A DNA stretch of 64,000 bases from Obesumbacterium proteus (GCF_001586165.1 NZ_CP014608.1:2666001-2730000); one strand, 5' to 3'; shown: positions 1-8,475, numbered from the stretch's first letter. Translations and numbers: made by a program. Notes: generated by a model not told the origin, from the sequence alone.

Positions 1-623
1 GCAATCAGGCAACAGCTGTCATAGCTTTGCCAGAGAGAGCGATCGTCACCCAAATAGGCCGCGAAGGCTTTGCGCCCCCAAGGTACCTGCGTTGGGTTAA
101 CGATAGGCGCAAAGGCAGACACCGACAAATACTGATGCGGGTTACGTAATGCCAACGTGAGTGCGCCATGTCCCCCCATCGAATGACCGCTGATAGACTG
201 CTTTTCACTGACGTTGAAATGCTCACGAATAAGCGCTGGCAGCTCCTGCGTGATGTAATCATCCATTCGATAATGGCTATTCCACGGAGCCTGCGTGGCG
301 TTCAGATAAAAACCAGCGCCTTGTCCTAGATCGTAGCCCGCATCGTTGGGCACTGTATCGCCGCGCGGGCTGGTATCTGGGATCACTAACGCTAAACCTA
401 GCTCGGACGCAACGCGCTGCGCGCCAGCCTTGGTGGAGAAGTTTTCGTCATTGCAGGTTAAGCCTGACAGCCAATAGAGTACCGGCGGCGGTGCGTCGTC
501 GGCTGTGGGAGGCAAATAGATGCTAAATGTCATCAGACAGTTGAGTGCATCAGATGCGTGGCGGTAGCGTTGCTGCCAGCCATTGAACAGACGATGCTCT
601 TCTAACAGTTCCAGTGAATCCAC
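1..623 (-). CDS. yeiG: S-formylglutathione hydrolase (3' end cut off by window edge)
   Basis: Esterase of the D/FGH family that hydrolyses S-formylglutathione to formate and glutathione, the second step of glutathione-dependent formaldehyde removal in the cytosol. About 207 N-terminal residues are visible; the stop codon lies left of the window. Family landmarks are the N-terminal LEEHR...GWQQR stretch, the WLSGLTCNDENF block and the nucleophile elbow GHSMGGHGA, whose Ser is catalytic; the Asp and His of the triad lie beyond the edge. Translation starts at a GTG (621-623) preceded by GGAGAA; no in-frame ATG fits the family start. It sits 82 bases downstream of frmA on the same strand, so the two are probably cotranscribed. 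The sequence matches E. coli YeiG more closely than FrmB as I recall them. Confidence 0.93.
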   Translation of the reverse strand, partial: MDSLELLEEHRLFNGWQQRYRHASDALNCLMTFSIYLPPTADDAPPPVLYWLSGLTCNDENFSTKAGAQRVASELGLALVIPDTSPRGDTVPNDAGYDLGQGAGFYLNATQAPWNSHYRMDDYITQELPALIREHFNVSEKQSISGHSMGGHGALTLALRNPHQYLSVSAFAPIVNPTQVPWGRKAFAAYLGDDRSLWQSYDSCCLI

Positions 624-705
624 GACGTTCTCCTATCCGAGATAATAGGCGCGATGATTAAATCTCCTGCGCCCATTATTTAGGTATGTTCGTTATTCGC
701 TTTGA

Positions 706-1830
706 CTAGCGGTCAAAGTGAATGACGGTGCGAATCGACTTACCTTCATGCATAAGATCAAAGGCTTCGTTGATTTCATCCAAGCTCATGGTGTGGGTAA
801 TGAAATCGTTGAGTGCAAACTCGCCGTCCATATAGCGCTGTACGATACCCGGCAACTGGGTGCGGCCTTTAACACCACCGAATGCGGAGCCACGCCATAC
901 GCGACCTGTCACCAGCTGGAATGGACGGGTCGAGATCTCTTCGCCCGCGCCAGCCACGCCGATAATAACCGACTCGCCCCAGCCTTTATGACAGCATTCA
1001 AGCGCAGAGCGCATGACGTCCACGTTGCCGATACATTCAAAGGAGAAATCGACGCCGCCATCGGTCAGTTCGACGATGACTTGCTGAATTGGCTTATCGT
1101 AATCTTTTGGATTAATAACGTCGGTTGCGCCTAACTTGCGAGCCAGTTCGAATTTATCCGTGTTGATATCGACACCGATGATACGTCCCGCGCCCGCCAT
1201 TTTGGCTCCAATAATGGCAGACAGACCGATACCGCCCAGACCAAAGATTGCCACGCTGTCGCCCGGCTTAACTTTAGCGGTGTTGACGACGGCGCCCATG
1301 CCGGTGGTTACGCCGCAGCCTAGCAGGCAAACCTCTTCCAGCGGGGCTTCCTTGCTGATTTTCGCCAAGGAAATTTCTGGCAGAACGGTGTATTCAGAGA
1401 ACGTAGATGTACCCATGTAGTGGAAAATGGGCTTGCCGTCTTTAGAGAAACGCGTTGTACCGTCTGGCATCAAACCCTTGCCTTGGGTTTCACGAATGGC
1501 TTGGCACAGATTGGTTTTGCCTGACAGACAGAACTTACATTTTCCACACTCTGGCGTATATAGCGGGATGACATGATCGCCGACGGCGACGGTGGTCACG
1601 CCTTCACCCACGGCCTCAACGATGCCCGCGCCTTCATGGCCTAAGATCGCAGGGAATACGCCTTCAGGATCTTTCCCTGATAGGGTATATGCGTCGGTAT
1701 GGCACACGCCGCTGGCGACAATGCGAACCAAAACCTCGCCTTTTTGTGGCGGCATCAAATCAACTTCTTCGATGGTTAATGGCTGATTTGGCCCCCAAGC
1801 GACGGCGGCGCGAGTTTTAATCATTTGCAT
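706..1830 (-). CDS. frmA: S-(hydroxymethyl)glutathione dehydrogenase / class III alcohol dehydrogenase
   Basis: Zinc- and NAD-dependent enzyme that oxidises S-hydroxymethylglutathione (formaldehyde plus glutathione) to S-formylglutathione, the substrate of the next gene, yeiG. The 374 residues have the full class III length. Visible are the catalytic zinc ligands Cys43 (GVCHTD) and His65 (GHEGAG), the structural-zinc cysteines at 95, 98, 101 and 109, the third catalytic cysteine in LGCGVTTG, and the Rossmann loop GLGGIGLS. The start is the ATG at 1830, which has AGGAG six bases upstream; the first codons overlap the last 14 bases of the LysR gene, implying translational coupling. E. coli controls frmA with the repressor FrmR; no frmR is seen here, so the overlapping LysR gene is the likely regulator (inference). 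Confidence 0.96.
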   Translation of the reverse strand: MQMIKTRAAVAWGPNQPLTIEEVDLMPPQKGEVLVRIVASGVCHTDAYTLSGKDPEGVFPAILGHEGAGIVEAVGEGVTTVAVGDHVIPLYTPECGKCKFCLSGKTNLCQAIRETQGKGLMPDGTTRFSKDGKPIFHYMGTSTFSEYTVLPEISLAKISKEAPLEEVCLLGCGVTTGMGAVVNTAKVKPGDSVAIFGLGGIGLSAIIGAKMAGAGRIIGVDINTDKFELARKLGATDVINPKDYDKPIQQVIVELTDGGVDFSFECIGNVDVMRSALECCHKGWGESVIIGVAGAGEEISTRPFQLVTGRVWRGSAFGGVKGRTQLPGIVQRYMDGEFALNDFITHTMSLDEINEAFDLMHEGKSIRTVIHFDR

Positions 1831-2785
1831 GGTGTGCTCCTGGTTTTTTTTGATGTAAGACGATGGCGTGCTCTGACGCGGAAATATCGATAGCTTCTGG
1901 CTGTTCTTCTATGTGCTCTTGTGCGCGCTCTTGCTCAATGATTTGCATTTTAAGCGCACGAATATTGGGATTAAACGCATCGCGCCGCCAGATAAGCCAT
2001 GTTGCGGTGTGGGCGATATCGTCAGGCAATGTGTGTACGGCGACGCGCTCATGGCCGGGTAAGAGAGATAAAACCGAGCGCGGGATCATTGCAATACCGG
2101 CACCGCTGGCGGCGCAGGCTAGCATGGCGTGGTAGGACTGAATTTCCATAATCGCGCCGGGTACCGCACCATCTTGCTGAAACCACGATTCAAAACGCAG
2201 GCGGTATGAGCAGCTTGGCCGAAAGGCAAATAGTGTTTGATTGGCGGCGTCTTTAGCACGCGTAATCGGTGGATGTTCAAGGCTAGAAATCACTACCATC
2301 TCTTCACGAAAAGCAATGCAGCCATTCAGTTCATCATGATTGAGCGGTCCGTCGACTAACCCTGCGGCAAGCGTCCCCGCGCGTACTTTCTCGGTAATCT
2401 CACCTGAAGTTCCCGTCACCAAAGAGAGTGATACCTGAGGATAGCTTTGGTGATAGGCCGCCAATAACACCGGTAAACGCGTTGCTGCGGTACTTTCCAT
2501 TGAGCCTAACGCAAAGCTTCCTGCCGGTTCTCCGGCATGCGTGATGCTCATTGCTTCATCGCTGAGCGCCAGAATTCGCTTGGCGTAGTTGAGAAAATTA
2601 TGCCCCATCGGTGAAAGGCGTAAGCGCTGTTTCTCTCGAATGAACAGATCGGTGCCCAGCTCCTGCTCTAGCTGACGCAAACGAGTGGTCAGGTTAGAAG
2701 GAACGCGATGAAGTAGCTCCGCTGCACGAGCAACTGAGCCAGTTTCAGCTACGCTACAGAACATGCGGAGTTGGGTGAGATCCAT
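1817..2785 (-). CDS. LysR-family transcriptional regulator, PtrR/YneJ-like
   Basis: Predicted cytosolic transcription factor of 322 residues. The N-terminal winged helix (about 1-60) contains QLRMFCSVAETGSVARAAE and VPSNLTTRLRQLEQELG; the rest is the LysR substrate-binding fold. It resembles E. coli PtrR (YneJ), which controls succinate-semialdehyde dehydrogenase, through the shared HRVPSNLTTR and FESWF segments. I chose the ATG at 2785 because it begins at MDLTQL, the family start, and not the in-frame ATG 14 codons upstream. The 3' end overlaps frmA by 14 bases, so it is the first gene of a LysR-frmA-yeiG operon. A C-terminal tail rich in Glu and His (EQERAQEHIEEQPEA) is longer than in PtrR. 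Role in formaldehyde response is inference from the overlap only. Confidence 0.85.
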   Translation of the reverse strand: MDLTQLRMFCSVAETGSVARAAELLHRVPSNLTTRLRQLEQELGTDLFIREKQRLRLSPMGHNFLNYAKRILALSDEAMSITHAGEPAGSFALGSMESTAATRLPVLLAAYHQSYPQVSLSLVTGTSGEITEKVRAGTLAAGLVDGPLNHDELNGCIAFREEMVVISSLEHPPITRAKDAANQTLFAFRPSCSYRLRFESWFQQDGAVPGAIMEIQSYHAMLACAASGAGIAMIPRSVLSLLPGHERVAVHTLPDDIAHTATWLIWRRDAFNPNIRALKMQIIEQERAQEHIEEQPEAIDISASEHAIVLHQKKPGAHHAND

Positions 2786-3067
2786 GTTTGTTCTCTTATC
2801 GTGAATTACTTTACGGAAAATATTCACTTTTCATGATTATTTTTGCAAGCAAATTTTGCATGAAATCGGATTCGTTGGTGCCACTAGTCGTAACAAAACG
2901 GGAAACCGATTGTTATAGCTATAAAAAATGAGGGTGTAATTAAGCGAAGAATGTTAATTATGAGTAAAGTATGGCATAGTTTTATAAGAAACATTTTATT
3001 GTTTTAGTTATGAGTAAGAGAATTATTTGGTGTTGGCTGGCTTTTTGTACTAAAAAACCTTGAATAA

Positions 3068-3568
3068 CTATCCAAGAAAAGAAAAATAATGACTTATTAT
3101 AGTAATAAATAACACTATATTTAGGTAGCACATGAATCTGATATCATACTGTTGCTGTAAAATATTTATTATTAGTTTATTGCTATTATTGTCTAACGTT
3201 TCTGTTGGGGGAAATGGCGGCGATTGAGCATCTTCGTGTTTTTCCATCGGGATATCTTGACAAGCGATAAGAGAAAAACGATATCCTTTATTTCTCACCG
3301 TGAGGATTGTGTTTTTTAACCCGCAAATAGCTAGTATCCTTCTAACCTTATGTATTAGTTGTGATAAATTATCTATATATTCGTGGTTCTCTGCATCATC
3401 AGGCCAGAGTTCGGCGATGACTTCTTCTTTGGTTAATATTTTATCAGCATGTTTAATCAGCAGTTTTAACAGCATAACTTCCATATATGACAAGTGAATA
3501 TAGCTTTCATCATAGCATATACATTGATTGCTAAGATCAATATGGCACCTTTCGTTTAGTGTCAACAT
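3068..3568 (-). CDS. ToxR/CadC-like winged-helix regulator with a C-terminal membrane anchor
   Basis: A 166-residue protein with an OmpR/PhoB-type DNA-binding domain at about residues 10-98: it shows LSYMEVMLLKLLIKH, LTKEEVIAELWPDD, the recognition-helix region NLSQLIHKVRRIL and the wing LTVRNKGYRFSL. A linker of about 45 residues rich in Pro and Asn leads to one hydrophobic segment near the C-terminus (about 146-164), so it is probably a single-pass inner-membrane transcription factor with almost no periplasmic part. The ATG at 3568 is preceded by GAGAGGT. DNA is far more AT-rich than flanking genes, a sign of transfer. It is divergent from the LPMO gene and is its natural candidate regulator. 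Such truncated ToxR-like proteins are common in Enterobacterales, often beside fimbrial or adhesin genes; the exact function is unknown. Confidence 0.8.
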   Translation of the reverse strand: MLTLNERCHIDLSNQCICYDESYIHLSYMEVMLLKLLIKHADKILTKEEVIAELWPDDAENHEYIDNLSQLIHKVRRILAICGLKNTILTVRNKGYRFSLIACQDIPMEKHEDAQSPPFPPTETLDNNSNKLIINILQQQYDIRFMCYLNIVLFITIISHYFSFLG

Positions 3569-4112
3569 AATGTACCTCTCAGGTATAGAACACGTATAAT
3601 ATATGCTTGTTATGGCATTGTATGTTATTTGGTTGGATTTTCATTATTGGCATTTTTCTATGGATGTACTAAAAATCTTACTTTATTTATTGTGAATATC
3701 TCAAGTGAATTGTCACATGTTATGTATATTTTTACTCATCTATAAACTATATAGATCGTTATTTTGTTGGTATTCGCCTGGTGTATGAATTATATCGAGA
3801 TATCACTACCTATTGTGTGGGAAATAATTAGGCAGGCGTAGCTCAGGATTTAGTCTATTTATTAAAAGCGTTGTTCAATGTTTGTTATGCCTTTTGAATC
3901 AATATTTAAATAGGGCTTTTTCATTCTCTTGTCATTCAGAATAATATTAATAATATTTTAAAAAAATTATTTATTACGAGGTGCGTTTGTTATCTAAGTT
4001 TAAAATATTAATTCTGTTGGTTTTTTTATATTTCGGTTGTTAACTGAATTTGTGCGGAATGACGCTATTTAGTTTCGCGCTCAATCTCGTATCAACTTAA
4101 TAAGGACTGAAT
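3569..4112. other. AT-rich divergent intergenic region (ToxR-like gene / LPMO gene)
   Basis: Some 540 bases with no convincing ORF on either strand and long A/T runs, typical of H-NS-bound promoter DNA. It must hold the promoters for both divergent genes. The LPMO ribosome binding site AAGGA lies at 4102-4106. I see no clear CRP site or known operator. Confidence 0.5.
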
Positions 4113-4706
4113 ATGAACAGAAAATTACAGGCGTTAATTTCAACGTCAGTTTTAACCGCCGGAGTGATGTTTTATTGCCAAGCTTCTTATGCCCATGGGT
4201 TTGTCACTTCGCCACCGAGTCGTTCTTACCAATGCCAACTTGGCGTCAATAGTAATTGTGGCCCCGTCCAATATGAACCACAAAGTATTGAAGGCCCTCA
4301 GGGATTTCCATCCGGCGGCCCTGCCGATGGTCACTTGGCGAGCGGTGGGAAAGCAAACTTTAGTGCTTTAGATAGCCAAAGCCCGACGCGTTGGGTGAAA
4401 ACATCCATTAAGAGCGGGGAAAATACATTTGTATGGAATTTAACGGCACAACATAAAACGACAAGCTGGAAATATTATCTGACAAAGTCAGGTTGGAATA
4501 ACACCAAGCCATTGACTCGGGCAGATTTTAATCTAAAACCATTCTGTGAGTTTAATGATGGTGGCGCTCTTCCTCCTCAAACGGTGACTCATAAATGCAC
4601 CATCCCGACAGGCAATACCGGAGATCAGGTGATTCTGGCGGTTTGGAATATTGCAGATACAAGTAACGCGTTTTATCAGGCAATTGATGTGAATATTACC
4701 GACTAA
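4113..4706 (+). CDS. Secreted AA10 lytic polysaccharide monooxygenase, CBP21-like chitin-binding protein
   Basis: Copper enzyme that cleaves crystalline chitin oxidatively outside the cell. The 197-residue precursor has a Sec signal peptide ending ...CQASYA; cleavage before His28 exposes the N-terminal histidine that forms the copper histidine brace. The mature protein aligns along its length with Serratia CBP21: HGFVTSPPSRSYQC, VQYEPQSIEGPQGFP, GPADGHLASG, the second brace His in LTAQHKTTSW, FCEFNDGGA and the end NAFYQAIDVNI, which carries the axial Phe. It consists of the AA10 domain alone, with no extra carbohydrate-binding module. The ATG at 4113 follows AAGGA. It stands alone as a transcription unit, divergent from the ToxR-like gene, in AT-rich DNA. 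No chitinase lies in the window. Confidence 0.95.
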   Translation: MNRKLQALISTSVLTAGVMFYCQASYAHGFVTSPPSRSYQCQLGVNSNCGPVQYEPQSIEGPQGFPSGGPADGHLASGGKANFSALDSQSPTRWVKTSIKSGENTFVWNLTAQHKTTSWKYYLTKSGWNNTKPLTRADFNLKPFCEFNDGGALPPQTVTHKCTIPTGNTGDQVILAVWNIADTSNAFYQAIDVNITD

Positions 4707-4746
4707 AATATCTCCCTGAAATAACATGCGTAACGTTGTGTAGAGG

Positions 4747-4929
4747 TTACAAAGCGTAGCCTCTACACGGCAGAAAAAACGAGTTTACTATCCTAAATAA
4801 AACCCGCATCAAACTCACTGCTGATTTAGTTTGAAGTTTCAAATGTTCTATAAGCACTTCCATTCGAGCAACTGAGCCAGTTTCAACTACGCTACAGAAC
4901 ATGCCGAGCTGGGAAAAATTTACATTCAT
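4747..4929 (-). pseudogene. Remnant of a duplicated LysR-type gene (5' end only)
   Basis: Read on the minus strand from an ATG at 4929, the first 22 codons repeat the start of the LysR gene at 1817-2785: QLGMFCSVVETGSVAR against QLRMFCSVAETGSVAR. At DNA level, 38 of 39 bases from the GCATGTTC motif through TTGCTCG are identical, and the bases before the start codon (TTATTCAC...AAGAGAA) also resemble each other. After Arg22 the reading frame stays open to 4747 but no longer resembles a LysR protein, so the gene is truncated and scrambled. The near-identity points to a recent duplication, not to an old paralogue. The copy lies immediately upstream of, and divergent from, the MFS gene, as LysR regulators often do. 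Confidence 0.75.
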
Positions 4930-5052
4930 TCTCTTTGTGTGAATAACTTGATTATCATTATTCACTTTTTGAGATTTTCTTGGTCAGGCAATATAACAAT
5001 AAATTATTTAACAATTATCTATCATCAGCATGATAGGGATGGAGATCCTGCA

Positions 5053-6213
5053 ATGGCAGTGCGTATCGCATTAAGCGGCTTTTTAGCCTTGGTTGTGGCA
5101 ATGGGAATTGGGCGGTTTGCTTTCACGCCTCAGGTTCCGTTGATGATTGCAGAGCATCAGTTTTCACTGACCGGCGCGGGAATTGTGGCCGCGCTTAACT
5201 ATTTGGGCTATTTGGCCGGTGCTTTTGACGCGATGCGAGCGAGCAGACAGGTTGAACGGCGGTTGCAGCTTGGGCTTTGGGGGGCGGTGTTTTTAACGCT
5301 GCTTTCAGCCTTTGTCAGCGGTTTTTGGTGGCATAGCTTAATTCGCTTTATGGTTGGCTGGGCGAGCGGATGGGCAATGGTGCTGGTGGCCGCATGGACC
5401 AATGAACGTCTGGCTCATTTCGGAAAACCCAATCTTGCTGCCGCGGTGTTTGCCGGTCCTGGCGCCGGTATTTTTATCAGTGGGATGCTATCGGTCGGAA
5501 TTAGCGCGCTTAATCTCGATGCGGCTCAGGCGTGGCTGGTTTATGGCGTGTTAGCGTTGGTGCTGAATGGTTTTATCGCCCGTTTCTTACCAAAAGCAGG
5601 GGAGCTTCATCGCCCTGACGTGCCAGCGCAGCCTTTGGTATTAACGCCCGCGCTCAAACGATTGGTGTGGAGCTACAGTCTGGCCGGATTTGGCTATATC
5701 TTACCTGCGACGTTTTTATCACAAATGGCGCATGCCCGTTTCCCCGATAGCCTCTTTGCCCAGTTTGTGTGGCCCGTCTTTGGTTTTGCCGCCGTGGTAG
5801 GGATTGGTTTGGGGATTTTGACGCGCCGCTGGCTGCTGACTCAGCAACGTTTAGCGATTGTGTTGTGGATTCAAGCATTAGGCATTGTGTTCACAGAAAC
5901 GATCCCTGGTGTCAGTGGGTTGGTATTAGGCGCATTACTCACCGGCGGCGGGTTCTTATGCGTAGTTCAACTTTCGCTGCAATATGGCCGCGAGTTAGCG
6001 CCTTCGCACATTCGTTATATGGCTGGACTGCTAACCACCGGTTACGCCGTTGGTCAATTAGTCGGCCCTATGCTTTCGGCAATTTCAACGTCGCTAACGC
6101 ATCGTTTAGAGCCCGCGTTGTATATTGCTGCAATAGGTTTACTCGTTGCAGGTGGCTTGGTTTTTCGCCCGCAGCCGGTATGCAGACCACAAACAGAGCG
6201 GGTTGATGGATAA
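5053..6213 (+). CDS. MFS transporter, YbfB/YjiJ family
   Basis: Inner-membrane permease of 386 residues with about twelve hydrophobic segments. The N-terminal helix ends in the family signature MGIGRFAFTPQVPLM, followed by LTGAGIVAALNYLGYLAG; these are typical of the YbfB/YjiJ group, whose substrates are unknown. I start at the ATG at 5053 because it has GGAG eight bases upstream and begins right before the first membrane helix; the upstream in-frame extension is hydrophilic and crosses the promoter. The decayed LysR copy lies divergently upstream, suggesting the transporter once had its own LysR-type regulator. No further neighbour in the same direction is close enough to suggest an operon. 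Confidence 0.82.
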   Translation: MAVRIALSGFLALVVAMGIGRFAFTPQVPLMIAEHQFSLTGAGIVAALNYLGYLAGAFDAMRASRQVERRLQLGLWGAVFLTLLSAFVSGFWWHSLIRFMVGWASGWAMVLVAAWTNERLAHFGKPNLAAAVFAGPGAGIFISGMLSVGISALNLDAAQAWLVYGVLALVLNGFIARFLPKAGELHRPDVPAQPLVLTPALKRLVWSYSLAGFGYILPATFLSQMAHARFPDSLFAQFVWPVFGFAAVVGIGLGILTRRWLLTQQRLAIVLWIQALGIVFTETIPGVSGLVLGALLTGGGFLCVVQLSLQYGRELAPSHIRYMAGLLTTGYAVGQLVGPMLSAISTSLTHRLEPALYIAAIGLLVAGGLVFRPQPVCRPQTERVDG

Positions 6214-6374
6214 CCGCACACTTTATATGCATTAAACAAATGACGGTTTTTCATGTATAGCTGAAAGAGTATCACTGGATAAAGCGTTCGCACTCCACTA
6301 AAGTGATGACAAAATTCTGATGTGATCACCATCAAATTGTGCTCAGAATTAAGATTACCTGCAGGAGAGAATTG

Positions 6375-7037
6375 ATGTCATCGCTAAGTAAAGAAGCAGT
6401 TTTGGTTCATACGGCGCTAGAGGCTCGTGGCCTAGAAACTCCCCTGAAAGGGGAAGTGTTAGATCGTGAAACACGCAAGCAGCGCATCAAAGAGCACATG
6501 ACGGAAATCATGCAGTTGCTCAATCTTGATTTGTCTGACGATAGCTTGGCGGAAACGCCACACCGTATTGCCAAAATGTACGTTGATGAGATTTTCTCGG
6601 GCTTGGACTATGCGAATTTTCCAAAAATAACCGTCATTGAGAATAAGATGAAGGTTGATGAGATGGTCACTGTGCGAGATATCACGCTAACCAGCACCTG
6701 TGAGCACCATTTTGTCACCATCGATGGCAAAGCGACGGTGGCCTATATTCCTAAAGACTGCGTGATTGGCCTGTCGAAAATTAATCGCATCGTGCAATTC
6801 TTTGCGCAGCGCCCACAGGTACAGGAGCGTTTGACCCAGCAAATTTTGGTTGCGTTACAAACGCTGCTGGGCACCAATAACGTTGCGGTGTCGATTGATG
6901 CCACGCATTACTGCGTGAAAGCTCGTGGCGTGCGTGATGCGACCAGCGCGACGACCACCACCTCACTCGGTGGGCTGTTTAAATCGAGCCAAAATACTCG
7001 TCAGGAGTTTTTGCGCGCGGTACGCCATCACGGCTAA
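6375..7037 (+). CDS. folE: GTP cyclohydrolase I
   Basis: Converts GTP to 7,8-dihydroneopterin triphosphate, the first committed step of tetrahydrofolate (and queuosine) synthesis; a cytosolic homodecamer. The 220 residues match the E. coli length of 222. The zinc ligands are visible in TSTCEHHF (Cys and His) and in THYCVKARGV (second Cys), and the active-site block GLSKINRIV is intact. The start is the ATG at 6375, preceded by GGAGAG at a good distance and giving the family N-terminus MSSLSKEAVLVHTAL; an in-frame ATG 12 codons upstream has no support. It is followed by a strong terminator and then yeiB, the same order as in E. coli. Confidence 0.97.
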   Translation: MSSLSKEAVLVHTALEARGLETPLKGEVLDRETRKQRIKEHMTEIMQLLNLDLSDDSLAETPHRIAKMYVDEIFSGLDYANFPKITVIENKMKVDEMVTVRDITLTSTCEHHFVTIDGKATVAYIPKDCVIGLSKINRIVQFFAQRPQVQERLTQQILVALQTLLGTNNVAVSIDATHYCVKARGVRDATSATTTTSLGGLFKSSQNTRQEFLRAVRHHG

Positions 7038-7078
7038 TTGAGTGTGCATAATCGGGTGATTGACTCGAAGTGATACAG

Positions 7079-7104
7079 CGCCGGCCATGTGCCGGCGTTT
7101 TTTT
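7079..7104 (+). terminator. Rho-independent terminator of folE
   Basis: Perfect 7-base stem CGCCGGC / GCCGGCG with loop CATGT, followed by seven T. Confidence 0.92.
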
Positions 7105-7105
7105 A

Positions 7106-7148
7106 TATACCCGTCATACTTCAAGCAACTTGAATTGTTTTGGGTATA
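7106..7148. repeat. ERIC element, internally deleted (43 bp)
   Basis: Terminal TATACCC and GGGTATA inverted ends with ERIC-type flanks (CGTCATACTTCAAGC... and ...CTTGAATTGTTTT), but the central part is missing. It lies between the folE terminator and the start of yeiB. The full-length 127 bp copy at 19157-19283 gives the reference. Confidence 0.85.
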
Positions 7149-7178
7149 GTAAAAGTATTTTCTATAGGGATCGTTGTT

Positions 7179-8378
7179 ATGCTGCAGCGTTTGCAAAACT
7201 CTCAATCCGAAGCGGTAACAAAACCTGCCATGCTGAAAACACGCATTGGTACGCTGGATTTTGTGCGCGGGCTGGCGATTCTTTGTATTCTTTTAATGAA
7301 CATCACCGGCTTTGGTTTACCTAAAGCAGCCTATCTTAATCCTGCCTATAACGGCCTACCTGATGGCGCAGATACGCTAACGTGGGGTCTGCTACATATC
7401 TTCGTGCAAGGCAAATTTTTAGCCATGTTTGCGCTGCTGTTCGGGGCAGGGCTTCAGCTATTGCTACCCAAAGGCAAACACTGGCTGCGTGCACGTTTAT
7501 CTTGGCTAGTTTTATTCGGGCTCATCCACGCTATTTTCTTTTGGGATGGCGACATTTTATTGGCCTACGGGCTGATTGGATTAATCAGTTGGCGAATGAT
7601 CCGGGATGCGACTTCAACGCTACAGCTGTTGCGCACTGGCCTTGTGCTGTATGCCATTGGCCTAGGACTGCTGCTATTACTGGGGTTGATTGCAGGGCCA
7701 GAGCCGAGTGCATTTTGGCTGCCGGGATATGCCGCCATTCAGTACGAAGGCATTTGGAAAATACACGGTGGTTGGGAAGCATGGCGTAATCGCAGTGATT
7801 TGCTCAGCGCAAATCTGATGGCGCTCGCGGTGCAGTATGGCTGGCAGCTCGCAGGGCTGATGCTGACCGGCGCTGCGTTAATGCGCAGTGGCTGGCTAAG
7901 CGGTAGTTTCAGCCAGCGGCATTATCGGCGAACGGCGCTTTGGTCGCTGGTGGTGGGATTAAGCATTCAGGTACCGACAACCATCGCGCAGTGGCAAAAC
8001 GGTTGGGAATATCACGTTAGTGGCTATTTGCTTCAGGTGCCTGCCGAACTGACTGCGCCACTCATGATGATCGGTTATGTTTCGCTGATCTATGCATTCT
8101 GGCCACAAATCTCACGGCTTAAACTTGCCTTCGCTCTGCGGCAGGTTGGGCGCATGGCGTTGACGAACTATTTGCTGCAAACGCTGCTGTGCACCACGTT
8201 GTTTTATCAATTCGCCATGTTTAATCACTGGTCAAGAACGGCATTGCTGTGGGTTGTTCCGGTAGTATGGCTGGTTAATATTCTATTCTCGATATTTTGG
8301 CTGCGTCACTTCAAGCAAGGACCGGTTGAGTGGCTGTGGCGTAAATTAACGGCGCTTGGCACTCAAAAAAGAGATTAA
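7179..8378 (+). CDS. yeiB: DUF418-family inner-membrane protein YeiB
   Basis: Predicted multi-spanning membrane protein of 399 residues with roughly ten hydrophobic segments, belonging to the DUF1624/DUF418 acyltransferase-like group; its substrate is not known. Landmarks shared with E. coli YeiB are LDFVRGLAILCILLMN, FGLPKAAYLNP, LLFGAGLQ, FWDGDILLAYG, VGRMALTNYLLQT and the C-terminal QGPVEWLWR. The ATG at 7179 has AGGGA eight to nine bases upstream; the ORF remains open into the ERIC element, but that extension is repeat sequence. Compared with E. coli the protein has about 15-20 extra N-terminal residues, some possibly created by the ERIC insertion; the next ATG (7230) lacks a ribosome binding site. 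It follows folE as in E. coli. Confidence 0.9.
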   Translation: MLQRLQNSQSEAVTKPAMLKTRIGTLDFVRGLAILCILLMNITGFGLPKAAYLNPAYNGLPDGADTLTWGLLHIFVQGKFLAMFALLFGAGLQLLLPKGKHWLRARLSWLVLFGLIHAIFFWDGDILLAYGLIGLISWRMIRDATSTLQLLRTGLVLYAIGLGLLLLLGLIAGPEPSAFWLPGYAAIQYEGIWKIHGGWEAWRNRSDLLSANLMALAVQYGWQLAGLMLTGAALMRSGWLSGSFSQRHYRRTALWSLVVGLSIQVPTTIAQWQNGWEYHVSGYLLQVPAELTAPLMMIGYVSLIYAFWPQISRLKLAFALRQVGRMALTNYLLQTLLCTTLFYQFAMFNHWSRTALLWVVPVVWLVNILFSIFWLRHFKQGPVEWLWRKLTALGTQKRD

Positions 8379-8456
8379 GTCATGGCGTTTCAAGCAAATA
8401 TTGAGGCTAGAAACACAGGTGAAAAGCGTGAACTGAAATAAACGTTAATGAAATGT

Positions 8457-8472
8457 ATGAAAACGTTTTCTT
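8457..8472. promoter_or_regulatory. Gal operator candidate upstream of galS
   Basis: ATGAAAACGTTTTCTT fits the GalR/GalS consensus GTGNAANCGNTTNCAC at the central AANCGNTT core and both flanking positions. It lies four bases before a CRP site, the arrangement known for the gal regulon; autoregulation of galS is inferred. Confidence 0.75.
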
Positions 8473-8475
8473 TCC

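Noticed and set aside
718..1420. Open frames on the plus strand across frmA (718-1134, 1136-1420)
   Set aside because: They are antisense shadows of frmA, lack ribosome binding sites and have no recognisable protein features.
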